Assembly (NCBI RefSeq): GCF_932526225.1
Contig: NC_064034.1
Coordinates: forward strand, 18,538,927 to 18,598,926
Origin: Nematostella vectensis
Taxonomy: Eukaryota > Cnidaria > Anthozoa > Actiniaria > Edwardsiidae
Direction: 5' to 3'
Length of the DNA: 60,000 nucleotides
Shown here in pieces: positions 44,467 through 56,731 of the stretch; position 1 is the stretch's first letter; each line of letters opens with the position of its first letter. The position numbers and the translations under genes were made by a program. A model generated the notes under the pieces. That model ran no database searches. It was not told where the DNA came from and saw only the letters and a list, made by a program, of their open reading frames with translations.

Positions 44467-46783
44467 TTTGCGCGAAAATTACGTTTCGAAACAATATGAT
44501 TAACTGTATAATTTGACTATGTAGAGAGTTGTATTCGTATTTTGAAGTAGCGGTGTTGAAGTGTGAGTTTTTGAGCCCGCGATCCTCGTCACCTTGAAAC
44601 CGTTTGTGTTACACCGTCACGTGACTGCGCGGCGGGCTTTTCGCGGGGTCTGTTTATCGTCACGTCAGTAGCAGCACCGTGAGTTTGGCGACAGATCTCA
44701 GCTGACACTTCTCTCTTGAATTCACCGTTTGAATCCGCGCTATAATCTCGATCTCGATAACGATGGCAGTAAACCCAATGGGAAACTCCGCCGATGAGAA
44801 CATGGCGCTTATTTTACAACAAGTTTTGAAACCGACGACTACATGAGAGAATGGAAGAGTTGACGTCTCAACAAGAAGAGCGGAGTTCGGCTTGTCAAAA
44901 TCCTCTGAAACGTCGCCGGAGAGCAGCTTCCAAAGACTGTCAGGCAGCAATTATTCATTATTTATTACTTTTGGTAACTTTTAGTAAGTTTTTAAAGAAA
45001 AAAACCCGTTGATTCTAGTCGGATAGTAGTAGTTGTTTTCACACATTCATCCTTCGCTTCAGATAACCAAAGGTCACCGTATCCGCTGTATGGTGTCGTA
45101 TTCTACGCAGCTTACATCATTTGATTTACATCGATATGACTTACGGTTCACTTGCAATACTGTACTGGCAATGTTCTTCTTTACAAGTTTAACATTTAAC
45201 TTTTTTCGTAAGCTTTTGGTGTCTTTTGGGAGCAACTACAGTAACTACAGCATACAGGACTTCACACCTCGATTTCTATAGAACGAGGCAGTAAGAATAC
45301 AATGGAAATGCAAATATGTACCCTGTTTGACTCAACTTTGCAATTTGACAATCTTGTCACAGAATTTGGCATGGTTGAATTCAGCTTGGATTTGAAATCA
45401 TCAATACATATTTTTAAATTCGGCTTGGTCTTTTCTTGGATTCTTTGATTCAACATATTTCTAAAATGCAGTCACGTGCATTTTTTGGTGCCAAACTTTC
45501 GCGCTCAGGCTTTTGGTAGCCTGCGTACATCCGGTTTCAAATATTTATTTTCCTGTCTGCGCGTTACAGAATTCTAAAACCAGATCCACACAGGCTAGCT
45601 TTTGGCGGCAACAATAACAAAAATCAACTTATTCAGCGTTTTCTGATCAGTTATCTTCATTGGACAGACCAGACCCACTGGTCCGTACTTGAAGATATAT
45701 TTTTGGTCAATCTCCGGTGTGATGACCACAGACATTTCTATGTTTGTTTTGATATGATGAGTTTGCCACCCAAAAAGTCACATTATCTTAATTTGTCTGC
45801 CCTTGTAGCACAATTACCTTTCTCTTTGTCTATTTTAATTATTTTATTCTTATGTTCGTCTCTTCATAAATATGGTAGTCTGTAGCAACTGTCCTTGCAA
45901 TAAGATTTAACACTGCAAAGTTGGTAAGTTAATCCTTGTTTAGCTTTTGAGAATAATGTTGTATAAATAACTGTTACAGTGTCGGCACGAAGAAGATGAA
46001 GGACTGCGTTTCTCTGGATTTGAATTTCAAGAGAGGTACTCATACAGGCAGCCCAAGGCTACTGTCAATAGTTTATAAAGCCAACGGAATGTGTGGGGGA
46101 ATTTATATGTTAGCCAAAAAATACTTTATCGTGAAAAATAAAACATTAGACCATGTATTATTGTGTTTGAGTCTTCCTTTATTTTAATTTTGCCGATAGA
46201 ATGTCAGTAGAGCGAGTTTGAAGCCCGCCACAAATTGTGTTTCTCTATCTATATAAAAATAGGGAAGGCTGGGGACTCCATCGGCTAACGGCCACCACAC
46301 AACTACTTCGAGGCCCGATAAAACTCGCAAAAATCAACCAGCCGCCAATCCAGCACAAAAACACTATGAAAACATACCTTAGCTTTCAAATTGACCGAGT
46401 CTCATGTCACCAATTTGCTAATTTCACTCAAATTTTTTACCGTCGACTATCGAATTAACCATCTGTCACAACAGATCGTGTGCACTTTCTAACCGAGGGG
46501 CACTAGTATCGAGGCACTGCTCGGAAATTCAAACTTTGAGGAGTCGTCGGTACGACAACCGCCACGCCGAGTGAGTGTGTTTTCCCTGCAACGCTGGTGG
46601 CGCGATAAGATATATATTATTTATTCCATATTTTCCAAACTCCTTTAAACAGAATAAATTAAAAAATATAAGTACTCAACACTTCATGTGTTTCTTTCAA
46701 ATTTCAAAGCCGCTTTAATTATTTTCCAAATTTGAGACTGTGGGTACACTGTGGTACCCCAAAAACCTTCCCAGGCTCTCTTT
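44467..46783. other. Spacer with no supported gene
   Basis: Short ORFs only. A minus-strand stretch at 44660-44950 is open for 96 codons without recognised motifs. A weak inverted pair with TAGCCTGCGT ends lies at 45533-45598. The 33-bp sequence at 46324-46356 recurs inverted at 48904-48936. Confidence 0.4.
46324..46356 (+). repeat. 33-bp sequence repeated in inverse at 48904-48936
   Basis: The block starting CTCGCAAAAATCAACCAGCC is exactly the reverse complement of 48904-48936. The flanks on both sides do not match. Confidence 0.92.
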
Positions 46784-47280
46784 TTTAGCAGATTTTTTAT
46801 GTGTCTTGAATGCATTTAGACGAAGTTAGAGTCGAGTCTCCGCCCCCCCCCCCCCCCCCCCCCCCCCGGAGGGCGGAGATTCAGCGGGCAATCAACGACA
46901 GGAAAATCACCAGGGAAAAACTGCCATTCATCTCGGGCAGCGGATTCCCACCCCGCTGACATCATCAGGAATCAACCTTCACCAAGCAATTGCAGCGGAT
47001 AAGCCGTCGGCAGGGACACCAGCAGTGAACCGGGGTAGGTCCACATTCCCCCTGGCTGGCACACCGACTTCCTCTCCACTTTCCCAGTTAGCCCTTGCCC
47101 CCAAACCTTGTTATGGTCCGCCTCCACGACGACCGCTTATCTTCCCGCCGCCATGAGCACTTCTAACCCACTTTTGGCCCCTATCACCGCCGCCAAGAGA
47201 TACTACACCAGCCGTTCGTGGTCAGGACAGGTTACTCCTGTTCCGGAGCGTATAGTTTTTTTTTTTTAGCAGATTTTTCA
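46784..47280. mobile_element. GC-rich insertion with 25-bp C run and 17-bp direct-repeat flanks
   Basis: TTTTTTAGCAGATTTTT occurs at both edges (about 46784 and 47262), as expected for a target-site duplication. The inserted DNA begins ATGTGTCTTGAATGC, carries C25 at 46843-46867 flanked by TCTCCGCC and GGCGGAGA, and is much richer in G+C than its surroundings. A short plus-strand ORF starts at 47154 (MSTSNPLLAPITAAKRYYTS) but no family is recognised. Its origin (short retroelement, rearranged fragment) is open. Confidence 0.5.
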
Positions 47281-47929
47281 CCAAGTTAAATAAAATGGAC
47301 TAGATACAAACATGTAATGTTAGATTTACTTTTTCTAAATATTAGTTCAGTTAAACAATCATTTTCGAGAAATTTCGACGTGGATTCCCTGTGGTTTTTA
47401 ACTGGAATAAACAACCACGCCGTACGGTCACAATGTTTATACATTCTCTGTATTTCACCAAATTTCACAAGATTTCTGTCCAAGTTAGGTTGACAGCTAC
47501 GAACCTACAGCATTTATAGCGGGCATAAGAATCAAGCCACCACTCGATATCATTTAATTTGTAGTATGTATATGCTTGTAATGAATTTTCTTGAGCACAG
47601 CATTTGGAGTTGCAGGAATATCAAAACTTTTTTTCAATGTTTTTTTTTCTGTTTTTTTTTTTTCAAGCGTATCAAGCAAGAAACAAGAAATACAAAATAT
47701 ATATTTAATTTGCTTCTTTTTTGCACTTCAAATAAAGAAAGCTTGTTTTATGTAAAAAAAAACCTAGAAATTATAGAAAGAATATAATGCACTTCTGGCC
47801 CACGGACTATTTGGGTATGTAGCACAAGTGTTACAAGCCCAGCGTTCGTCCGCCTGTAAGCGAATAGTTTTCTGAAACACTACCAATAATTGTGCTTCAG
47901 TTTTTGAGTATTTTGAAGATCACCTTGGC

Positions 47930-48150
47930 AGGGTCATACAGGAAACAAAATTCGATACAAATTTTTTTAAAGGCAAGAGATTCATGGATTCTAATATCCT
48001 TGATGTCCGTACACATTATAAGCCAACTGAACAGTACACGCATTTTTCCTCTTGTCACCCTCTTAGTAATAAGAAGGGTTTTGTCAAGGGAGAAGGCCTA
48101 CGCCTTTTGAGAACAAACTCCTCTCACGCCTCCTTCAAAACCGAAATTCG
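47930..48150 (+). pseudogene. Penelope-like element reverse transcriptase fragment
   Basis: An open stretch reads FKGKRFMDSNILDVRTHYKP, TEQYTHFSSCHP, then NKKGFVKGEGLRLLRTNSS. This is the segment just after the catalytic core in Penelope-like element reverse transcriptases. The fragment stops where the oppositely oriented LINE 3' end begins. No GIY-YIG domain is present. Confidence 0.6.
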
Positions 48151-48189
48151 CAACAGAACAGAACAGTTTTTTATTTTCTTTTACAAATA

Positions 48190-48903
48190 ATATTTTACAT
48201 AAACACACTGTCGGCAAATAGCTTAGCTAGTCTAGGCCGACAGTGTGAAGGACGTTAGATTTCATAAATAGTAAAAAGAACTATAGTATACATAATAAGT
48301 ATTAAATTATAGATATTTTTGTTTGCATATTAAGAAAAGTAGGAAAAGAGTAAAGAAGAAAAATTGGGAGGATTATTGTTGAATATTGAGTATCGTATAT
48401 ATGTCAGCATAACTGTCCTCAGTCTCAAGCATTTGAAAAAGCATTGATTGGACTTCTTTTTTAAATTTATATTTTGGCGATTTCCTGATGTTGGTGTTCA
48501 GGCTATTCCAAACTTTAGCTCCAATTCTTGAGAAAGAGTATTTTTGTTGGTTAAGTCTCGATTGTTTGATATAAAAATTACCGACCGACGAACCACGGGC
48601 GTTGTATTGGTGAATTTCATGAAGAGGTGTGAAAAGATTTAGAATGTTAGATGGAGCAGCATTATTATAGAAACAAACATTAGGGAAGCTAAAGATTTGT
48701 AGTAAAGCATATTTACTGGCAGGATATTAGATTGGATGAAATATGGTACAGCATGAGAACGAAAGGGAGGGAAATTCATGAGGCGTACTGCCCTTTTTTG
48801 TAGAACAAGAATTTTATCTAAATGTGAACGTGCAACCTGGCCCCAGGCTACAAGACCATATGTAATCAAAGGTTGAATTAAAGATCTATATATATTTGAT
48901 AAC
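48190..48903 (-). pseudogene. LINE 3' end (5'-truncated) with terminal hairpin
   Basis: Minus-strand reading SNIYRSLIQPLITYGLVAWG, LDKILVLQKRAVRLMNF matches the C-terminal part of CR1/L2/Rex-type ORF2. It continues, with a frame change near 48650, as NFYIKQSRLNQQKYSFSRIG and FKKEVQSMLFQ down to about 48330. The 3' UTR contains a 12-bp stem (48204-48215 with 48236-48247) followed by an A-rich tail. The 5' end at about 48903 abuts a 33-bp filler and then truncated BEL integrase, so this LINE inserted into, or joined, the BEL element. Confidence 0.72.
48204..48247. repeat. 12-bp perfect stem, 20-nt loop at LINE 3' end
   Basis: CACACTGTCGGC at 48204-48215 pairs perfectly with GCCGACAGTGTG at 48236-48247. 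In LINEs of the L2/CR1 group a 3' stem-loop is recognised by the reverse transcriptase, so this is a likely priming element. Confidence 0.75.
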
Positions 48904-48936
48904 GTGCTGGATTGGCGGCTGGTTGATTTTTGCGAG

Positions 48937-51900
48937 TTGTCTCCAGCGTCGCGTGAACTTGTCGAATGAGGGATCAACAGGTGCATTACAGGCGTTCCGG
49001 TAGACTAGAAGCAACTTGTTGGGCGTCAGGGGCTCCAGATCGTTAGGGTCATCACTAACACGAGTCAGCGGTCTATCATTCAAGATCTTCTCAACCTCTG
49101 TCATCACAGTCAACAGCGTCTCTTCATCCACCACTTGATTACCCAGCAGAACGCGCAGAATCTTACGAATGGAACGAATCATGCGTTCCCAGACACCTCC
49201 ATAGTGACTCGCCTTAGGGGGGTTGAAGTGCCACTCTACTTCAAGCTTGCACAATTTTAGAGCATTCTTTACTTCCAGCTCGGCGCCCTTGAAGTTGGTA
49301 CCGTTGTCGCTGTATACTTGAACTGGAGGTCCTCTGCGACTCACAAACCTCGAGAATGACTGCAGAAATGAATCCGTCGACAGATCATAGGAAACTTCTA
49401 TGTGCACGGCGCGCATAGCGAGACAAGTGAATATACAACCATAGCGCTTCACTAGACTTCTCTTGACTTTAACTTGTATCGGACCGAAGTAGTCGATTCC
49501 AACTGAGGAGAAGGGGCAAGTAGATGGTGTCACACGTGCTAACGGGAGAGGAGCCATTATCTGATCACCAGGCCTGGCATTCCATCTCTTGCACTTGATA
49601 CATGATCCAAGTACCTTCTTCACAGCAGCTGTACCCTTCACTATCCAGTACTTCTGTCTTACTGTGGCTAGGACCTGATTAGAGCCTGTATGCCCTAGTT
49701 GGTGGTAATGTCGAATGATGAGATCTGTAATATGGTCATTCGCAGGAAATATGACTGGATGCTTGGCTCGGTATGACAACTCAGCTGATCGCTCTAGGCG
49801 TCCTCCCACGTGAATGATGCCGTCGGCGACGAATGATTGCAGTTTCCGTAATGGACTTACATACTGTGCGCTGTTAAGCTGCTTCCGGGTGTATTGCAAT
49901 GAGGGGCTGGCTACTTTTGCTAGAGCTTCTAACTCCCTCGAGAAGTGCTTGGCTTGTACAGACTTGAGGACAACGCACTCTGCATTTCTGATCTCAGAGA
50001 CGGTGAGCTGGGTGGTGCTGACATCCTCGTGAGATCTTTTCCCAGCTCGATAAAGAAGATAATCTTTGAATCGGAGAAGCCAGGCGACTGCTTTCTTTAG
50101 GCTGTACCATCATGAGAAATGGCTGAAGAATTCGTTCGGGAACTTGTTTGAAGTAGTCACTCCTTGGACACCACTGTCTTGGTTTTCCTCGTGTTCGGTG
50201 GCTTGTATACTATTCACTTGCTTGGCCTCATCCTTGGTGGGGCGCAAAACTGGCTGCTCTGGCCAATTACTCTCGTCTTGATGAAGGAAATATGGACCAT
50301 GGTGCCACGTCTTCAACTTAGCATCCTGACAGACATAGATCCCTCTCGAAGCATAGTCGGCTGGATTCAGATCAGAGCTTACATGACGCCATTGAGACGG
50401 TGAAGTTAACTCGTAGATAACAGCTAAGCGATTGGCTACAAACGTTGGAAACCTACTATCAGTGTTCTGAATGTACTGGAGCACGATGGTAGAGTCAGTC
50501 CACATGATGGTCTCGTGTATAGGTATGTCAAGCTCTCGACTGATCTGCCTCTGAAGCTTCGCAGCTACCGTCGCAGCTACCAATTCTAGCTTTGGGATAG
50601 TAACGGTCTTGAGGGGGGCAATACGGGACTTTCCAAGCAGGATATTGCAGGAGATTTTACCTTGATTTTCGACAATACGCAAATAGGACACGGCTCCATA
50701 ACCTTCAGTAGAAGCATCAGAGAAACAATGTAGTTGGGTAGATACTATTCTCTCTAGACTCATCGGCTTAACGCATCGTGGAAGGACAACACAATCTGAG
50801 AGGCATATAACGGACCCCACCCATTCTTGCCACTGCCGAACTTCGTCTGGACGAATGACGTCGTCCCAGCCGTATTTGTTCTTGCATAGACGCTGCAATA
50901 ACATCTTAGCAGGGAGAATCAGGGGGGCGATGATACCAAGCGGATCGTACAGAGAGGAGACTACGGATAGAATCCCTCTTCTAGTGTTGGCATTCATTTC
51001 CTTGAGAGATCGGAAGGAGAATGTGTCTTGTTCCACATCCCAGCACATCCCAAGAGCCTTATCAACGGGAAGGCCGTCAAGATTGAGATCTCGGTTCTTC
51101 ATCGATGGCGCACGCTCGTCATTTGGGATACTGGAGACAACTTCACGACTGTTTGACATCCACTTAGTTAGGCGAAAGCCTCCTCTCGCCAGCAAGGTAG
51201 TAAGATCAGGAACTAGTTTCTTTGCTTCTTCTCGAGTGGCGACGCTCTTCAAACAATCACCGACGTAAACGTTTCGCCTCACAGTTTCAGAAACTTGTTT
51301 GGGAAAGTCTGCTTTGTTGTCTTCTGCTGTCTTGCGGAGAGCAAAACTGGCACAGCTTGGTGATGATTTTGCTCCAAATAGATGCACTTCCATCTTGTAA
51401 ACTTTAGGATCTTTCGTAAGGTCACCGTGAGGCCACCAAAGAAAGCGTATGGCATTTCTCCGGTTTCTGTGCGTGGAAGACTGGATGATGAGGAAGATAC
51501 CAGACTGGATAGCTATCCTCAGAGATTCTTTCAGCATGTCCAAGGTCAATGTACTCCTCCACAGTCTTGCTATATTTCTGATGGAGGACAGGACTCTCCA
51601 GGCGATGTTTCAAGTAGGACAATCTCTTCTCTGCGACGACACGGTTGTCCGGAAGACATGGCGGTTGATACTTCCAGGGAAGGGAAAGCTGGTAGTGACC
51701 ATCCACTAAACACGCTGAGGACTCCATGATGGCTAAAGCGCGCTTGTCTTCAACCGACATACTTTCTCCAGACAACGGGGATTCAGCAAAATCGGCGTCA
51801 TACATCCTTCTGATCTGGTAAGTCAGCATCTCGGCTTCACAGGCAAAGGTGGAATCTTCTTCATCATTATTAGTTTGATCAAGTGGTCCTACAACTGTCC

Positions 51901-54375
51901 ATCCTAAAATGGTCCTTGCAACATAGGGCTGTTTTCGTCGTCCTCTCCGCTCTTCATAAGTCCAATGCGCCTCTGGCACATCGTTGCCGATCAACAAAGT
52001 AACTTCTGCGTTATAAATGTTGTGTAGGTCTTTATCGTGCAAGTGGGGCCATTCGACAAGATCTTCTGGTACGGCAATGTGACGAGGGGAGACAGGAAGT
52101 CGGGCCACGGACCAGACCTTGTCGAGATGAACAGTTTCGTTACCAGTAAGAGACCTTACTTGAAGCTGTACTTCTTCGCCATTCCTCTTCCAGTCTTCTC
52201 AGCATTGAGGGTAGTCAACTGGAAAGTTGTAGGAATTCCAGTGATACCAAGCCTCTGAAGAAGACCGTCTGAGCATAGGGTGGTATCCGAAACGTCATCA
52301 AGGAAGGCGTAGGTCTGCACTTCAGTGGAACCTTTGCCATAAACTATCACTGGGACAATTCTGAGACCAACTCTTGTATGAAAGATGTGAGCTATCATCG
52401 CTGACGTGGTGTCCTGATGCATTAGGAAGACTGGAAGACGCCGGTGGTCCTGTGGCGACCAGTGCAGGGGGGGGGGGGTGACGCTTCTTAAGCTCGGGAA
52501 CCGAAAGACTGTTCTTAAAGCGGTAACTGCGATGCCTGACCAGGAGGTGGGTGAAGGAGCGAAAAGTGTTTCTCTGAGCAGCCGCTGACCAAACAAGTTC
52601 TGTCGGTTTTACAGCGCCTAGAAATATGATTCGGTAATAAGCAATTGTCGCAGAGTTTATTAGATCTTGCAAACGCTTTCCTGTCAGGAAACGACTTATC
52701 TCTGAACTTAAAGCACTTGACCAACTCATGTGTACCGTTACAAAATGTACAATGATTGACTTTCGTTCTGACCTCCTGTATCTTGGAGCCGTCGTCATTT
52801 GGTATACCGTTGCCTCCAGTCGCAAAAAAAACGAGGACCTTACCGCTGGAGTGTGTTCATACTTGGCGACAGGCTTCAACAACTTCTTATCGTCTGGCTT
52901 CGCACCGACTAGCCGACCAAACTCTGTGTTGGCAACTCTTGCTTTCTTTTCAACAAAGTTGGTCAAATCCGAGAAATTAGGTTCCAGCTTGAGCTCTAAT
53001 AGCTTTCCTGACTCATCAGCCCATTTTCCTTGCATATGCACCGGTAAACGTTTGACGATTTTCGTTAACGTGTCCATGCTGTTGATATCCGCCTCATAGT
53101 GCATTTCTCTTGAACTTATCTCACAATTCTTCATATCACGAGCTAATTGCAAAAGCTTATCCTTCTCAGAAGCTTTCATCTTGGGACCTTTCACAACTTT
53201 GTTTATGAAAGCACGCACGACCTCGTGCCTCTGACCGAAATTTCTTTCCAGGATGTCTCGTGCTGCAGAATAACCTTCAGACTCTGGCAGGATAACACAA
53301 TTCTGAATAGCCCCCCTCGCGTTCCCAGTACAGTATTGAATGAGATAAGATAATATAGTGTTATTGTCCGATGACATAGCCTCAACATTAACTTCAAAAT
53401 TCTTGATGAACCTAGGATAATCCAAGGGATTCCCATTGAAATAAACAAATTCCCTCTTAGGCATATCAAGTCTTTTAATCCCTTCTGCTAATTTCTTTAG
53501 TGCGTCGGAATGTTCCTGGTTGCGATAAACATGCATGCGCTCATTGTCGATTTTCCCTTCAACAGATTCATCTACACTAGTCGTCTGGTACGATCGAGTA
53601 GAAGACAGATACTTTCTTACCGTTTCCGTTGAGGTTTGCCTTCAATACCTGGGATTGATCTTCCTGAACCTTGTGACAGCAGGGCTTCCATTTCTGCTTC
53701 TTCCGCCTTTAACTCAGCCTGGATGACGTTCCTCTGCATATCAAGCCGTTTCTGTCTTATTTTAAGGCGCGAACGATCCTCCTCTAGGGCGAGCTCCATC
53801 TCCTTTATTTTCTGTTCTGCTTTCACCTTCTTTAACTCCATCTGGGCTAAGGCATTCTTATAACTGGACCTTGAAGACCGGGTAAATTCCGACCTCTGTT
53901 GTTGTGTATGAAGTGTAGTTTGAGTATCCTGTATTATCCCGGACATATCTTCGGTATCTGCTGGTACTGCGTGATGACTCGGGGACCCTTCTAGCCTTTG
54001 ACCCGCCTGTGTTACTTGGGTTGGCCGTGCTGTTAATAACCATTGACCATATCTTGTATCCAATTCCTTCACTTTCTCCATCACTCGGTTGAATTCTCCT
54101 GCTACTTGACCACGATCCGCAGATCCCTCGATGACCTGATAGAATTCTAGACATTTTCCTTTATAACGATCGCATAGCTTCTCTAGTCGAGACTTTTGCC
54201 GGAGAACCTCCGATGTCGGGGAACCATATTGTGTTAACAACTGGTCAACTTGATTGATACTTCTAGTGATGTGCCCTTTATAGGCCGTCATCGATCCTCT
54301 TAACTCTTGGACGTTTGACCTAGACATCTCAACACGCCAGCACCTCTCCTTGTCGTTAAGTACTATGTACCGCAA
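48937..54375 (-). pseudogene. BEL/Pao-type retrotransposon polyprotein, defective
   Basis: Order on the minus strand: coiled-coil gag (53617-54375; start probably 54327, MSRSNVQELRGS), DUF1759-like gag (about 52840-53600, FVYFNGNPLDYPRFIKNFEV), zinc knuckles (about 52540-52740, CDNCLLPNHISRRC), aspartic protease (52156-52420), reverse transcriptase (51422-52108 and 50900-51549), RNase H (about 50250-50750, HCFSDASTEGYGAV, IMWTDSTIVL) and integrase (48937-50107). The integrase has H2C2 and D-D-E residues (GIDYFGP, YSDNGTNF, GGVWERM). Frameshifts lie near 53620, 52830 (8-base A/T run), 52475 (G run) and 52190, with an in-frame TGA at 50110-50112. The RT palm is deleted at about 51450, and the RT motif reads YVGD. 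The integrase end is cut off at RRWRQ. No LTR pair was found. Confidence 0.85.
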
Positions 54376-55535
54376 GTTACGCGTAAATATAATTTCCCTT
54401 TAATACGGTACTGAAACAAAATACAGACATATATTACTCTACACTGAAATAGGGGAAAAAGGAAATAGGTTAATAACAAATTACTTTACCTTAACGGTGA
54501 CATTTCTACAATAGAGCGAAAACTATTGTTGGCGGCGCAGCATACAACGGAAAACTGACTAGATTTTGACAAACTACAAAGTTACATGAACAATTTACAT
54601 AAACTCGCTAAAATATAACAATAGGTAAAACCAACATGCCTTGGCCAAGGACTCGCTAAAATTTATAACATGTAAACACGGATAGTTAATTGACAATAGA
54701 GAAAAATAACAGTAAACGCACAAACAGAACAAGAATACAGTGATTGTTTCCTTCATACATCATGCAGTAAACAGCATATAAGAACTTATTTTTTTACAAG
54801 ACAATGGGGGAGAAAACTGTGCATATCCAGTCTCAGAAATAAAGAGTAAGTCAGATAGTCAGATAGCTGAGGGACATATCGATTTAGCTCAAAACAAATG
54901 CTTCACAAATGCTATCTTTTCTTATTGGTAACTTTATGGTTGTTTGTAAACTCTCAATAAACCTGAATATTCTGTTATAGTATAACACTATGAGTATCAC
55001 ACAAATGATATGATATGCAGTCAAAGGACAAAGAGTCGAAGCTCTCTGAGTAACCACTTGGTTACCAGCATTGTTATCAACCACAATTTCAAACCACCAA
55101 CAAAGTAAGTGACCAGCTCTGTTAATGATCGCGATTTTCAATTCACAAGGGTGGTTGCCTACAAGAGCTTCGACTGTATATAATCAGTCAGTTTCCACTA
55201 TGTGTTATCCGAGAAAATTTAATCATGCTTGGCAGTAAAAAAAAATTCTCCATGTAGAGAAGTTCAACTTCTGTAAAGTGCTAACGGACTTGTCAAAAAT
55301 TAAGTCTGAGTCTCCATCAAAACATAAAATTAAGCATGTTTGCGTAACTTTTTCTGCAGTGGTGTTTCTTGGAAGAAAATGCTTGGTGCAAATTAATATG
55401 AATATATTATATATGTCCACTGAATGTTTTCTTTTTGGAATATATTTATTAAAAGTCACCAAGGTTTTATAATTGTGAAACATCAGAAAGATGTTTCTGA
55501 CATTTGAGCCTTCTAATTAATTTTTTTCCTTTAAG
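54376..55535. other. BEL 5' flank (possible LTR/leader) and spacer
   Basis: DNA upstream of the BEL gag should contain its primer-binding site and LTR, but the matching LTR on the other side is missing, so no boundary can be set. Two partial repeats with TTTTAGCGAGT are present around 54600-54660 on the minus strand. The rest is AT-rich with no supported gene. Confidence 0.35.
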
Positions 55536-55536
55536 C

Positions 55537-56340
55537 TGCCATTAAACAGTATTTTCAAAGTTTGAAGGACGACGCAAAGAGAAAGAATGATGGGACGCTG
55601 GCTCTTCATAGGACATCATGCAAATAGTACCAGAGGGTTGTCACAGTGAGTATTTTTAGAGGAATATTGATTGTGTAGTCAAACCCTGTGAATTTGCTCA
55701 GCTATAACACAAAGGTTTTTTAGTTTTAATGAAAACTTATTTAGTAAGGAGAGGAAAATTTGATTCCTAAATTTTCTACAAAGGGTTTTTGATATGCACT
55801 TGTGCAACACTTGTGTGATTGTAAACAAATCACAGGACCTTTTGTGTGGTGAACTGGCACCCAGCTTTTGTTGGCAAAATAACGGCATCAATAAGCAACT
55901 ACTTCAGCGTTTACAAACTATCCAGAAAATGTGTTTTCGTCAGTAAAGGCTTATCCTTCTGGTGCTAGCGTGCCACTCAAAAAGTCACATGATAATCTAG
56001 TGCAAACTGACTATTTTTTTCAGAGGGGAGTGTACTTATGAAAACAAACAAACAATAGCATCCTAAAAGGATGACATAAGGAAATGTTTATTGATAAATT
56101 ATGTGATGGTTTCTGTAGCCATAGCCACTTTTTACTTGGTTGTCAAGAAAACACGAAACCATGCAAGGGTTTTCTTGTAGCAATGTCCATGAAGAAAGGA
56201 ATAATAACATCAGCATGACAAGTATAGGCTTTATAAAACATAGTGCACATACTTATCAAACAATTTCTTCTCTTGCAGAAACAGCAGAGACTCATTAATG
56301 CTGTGGGGACTATAGACTGGCGACAGGAGAAGAAGAACAG
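55537..56340 (+). pseudogene. Two exons of an unrecognised gene, with an in-frame stop
   Basis: A first exon after TTTCCTTTAAG reads AAIKQYFQSLKDDAKRKNDG, TLALHRTSCK, then TAG and YQRVVT before the donor GTGAGT (about 55652). A second exon (about 56281-56339) follows CTTGCAG and reads KQQRLINAVGTIDWRQEKKN, ending at GTTTGT. The two join in phase 0. Without the TAG they would form a basic protein segment of unknown family. No start or end was found. It may be an older neighbour of the next gene or part of a decayed copy. Confidence 0.35.
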
Positions 56341-56731
56341 GTTTGTTGATGTGTTAAAGTGGCTCTTTCACTTCTATAGACACCTGAATAGCCTTAAAAT
56401 ATAATTATTGATCTCATATCCATCGAAAAAATCACTGAAATCCATCAAAATATCTTTTTTTTGGTGATTTTTCAGAATTCCCGCTTCTTTACACTTTTTT
56501 GCTACACCCTATCCGCTGTCCGACAGCATGTAAATCGGCTCAATACAATTAGCCAATCATAGCGAGGTAAAAACAATAGGCTTTCCATCCACTTCCGGTT
56601 GTGACGTCAAAACAGGAACCCAAAATCTCACACTTCCAAGTAGTTCTTAGTTACTAGCAGTACGGATAGATTTGAGCTAGAGAAAAATAAGATACGATCT
56701 CCTTAAAAACGTGCTATTTTTATCGCAAACG

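Noticed and set aside
51422-51729. Plus-strand ORFs over the BEL reverse transcriptase
   Set aside because: Shadows of the minus-strand polyprotein.
54376-54900. Long terminal repeat of the BEL element
   Set aside because: A matching second copy at the other end is not present in the window, so the boundary cannot be shown.
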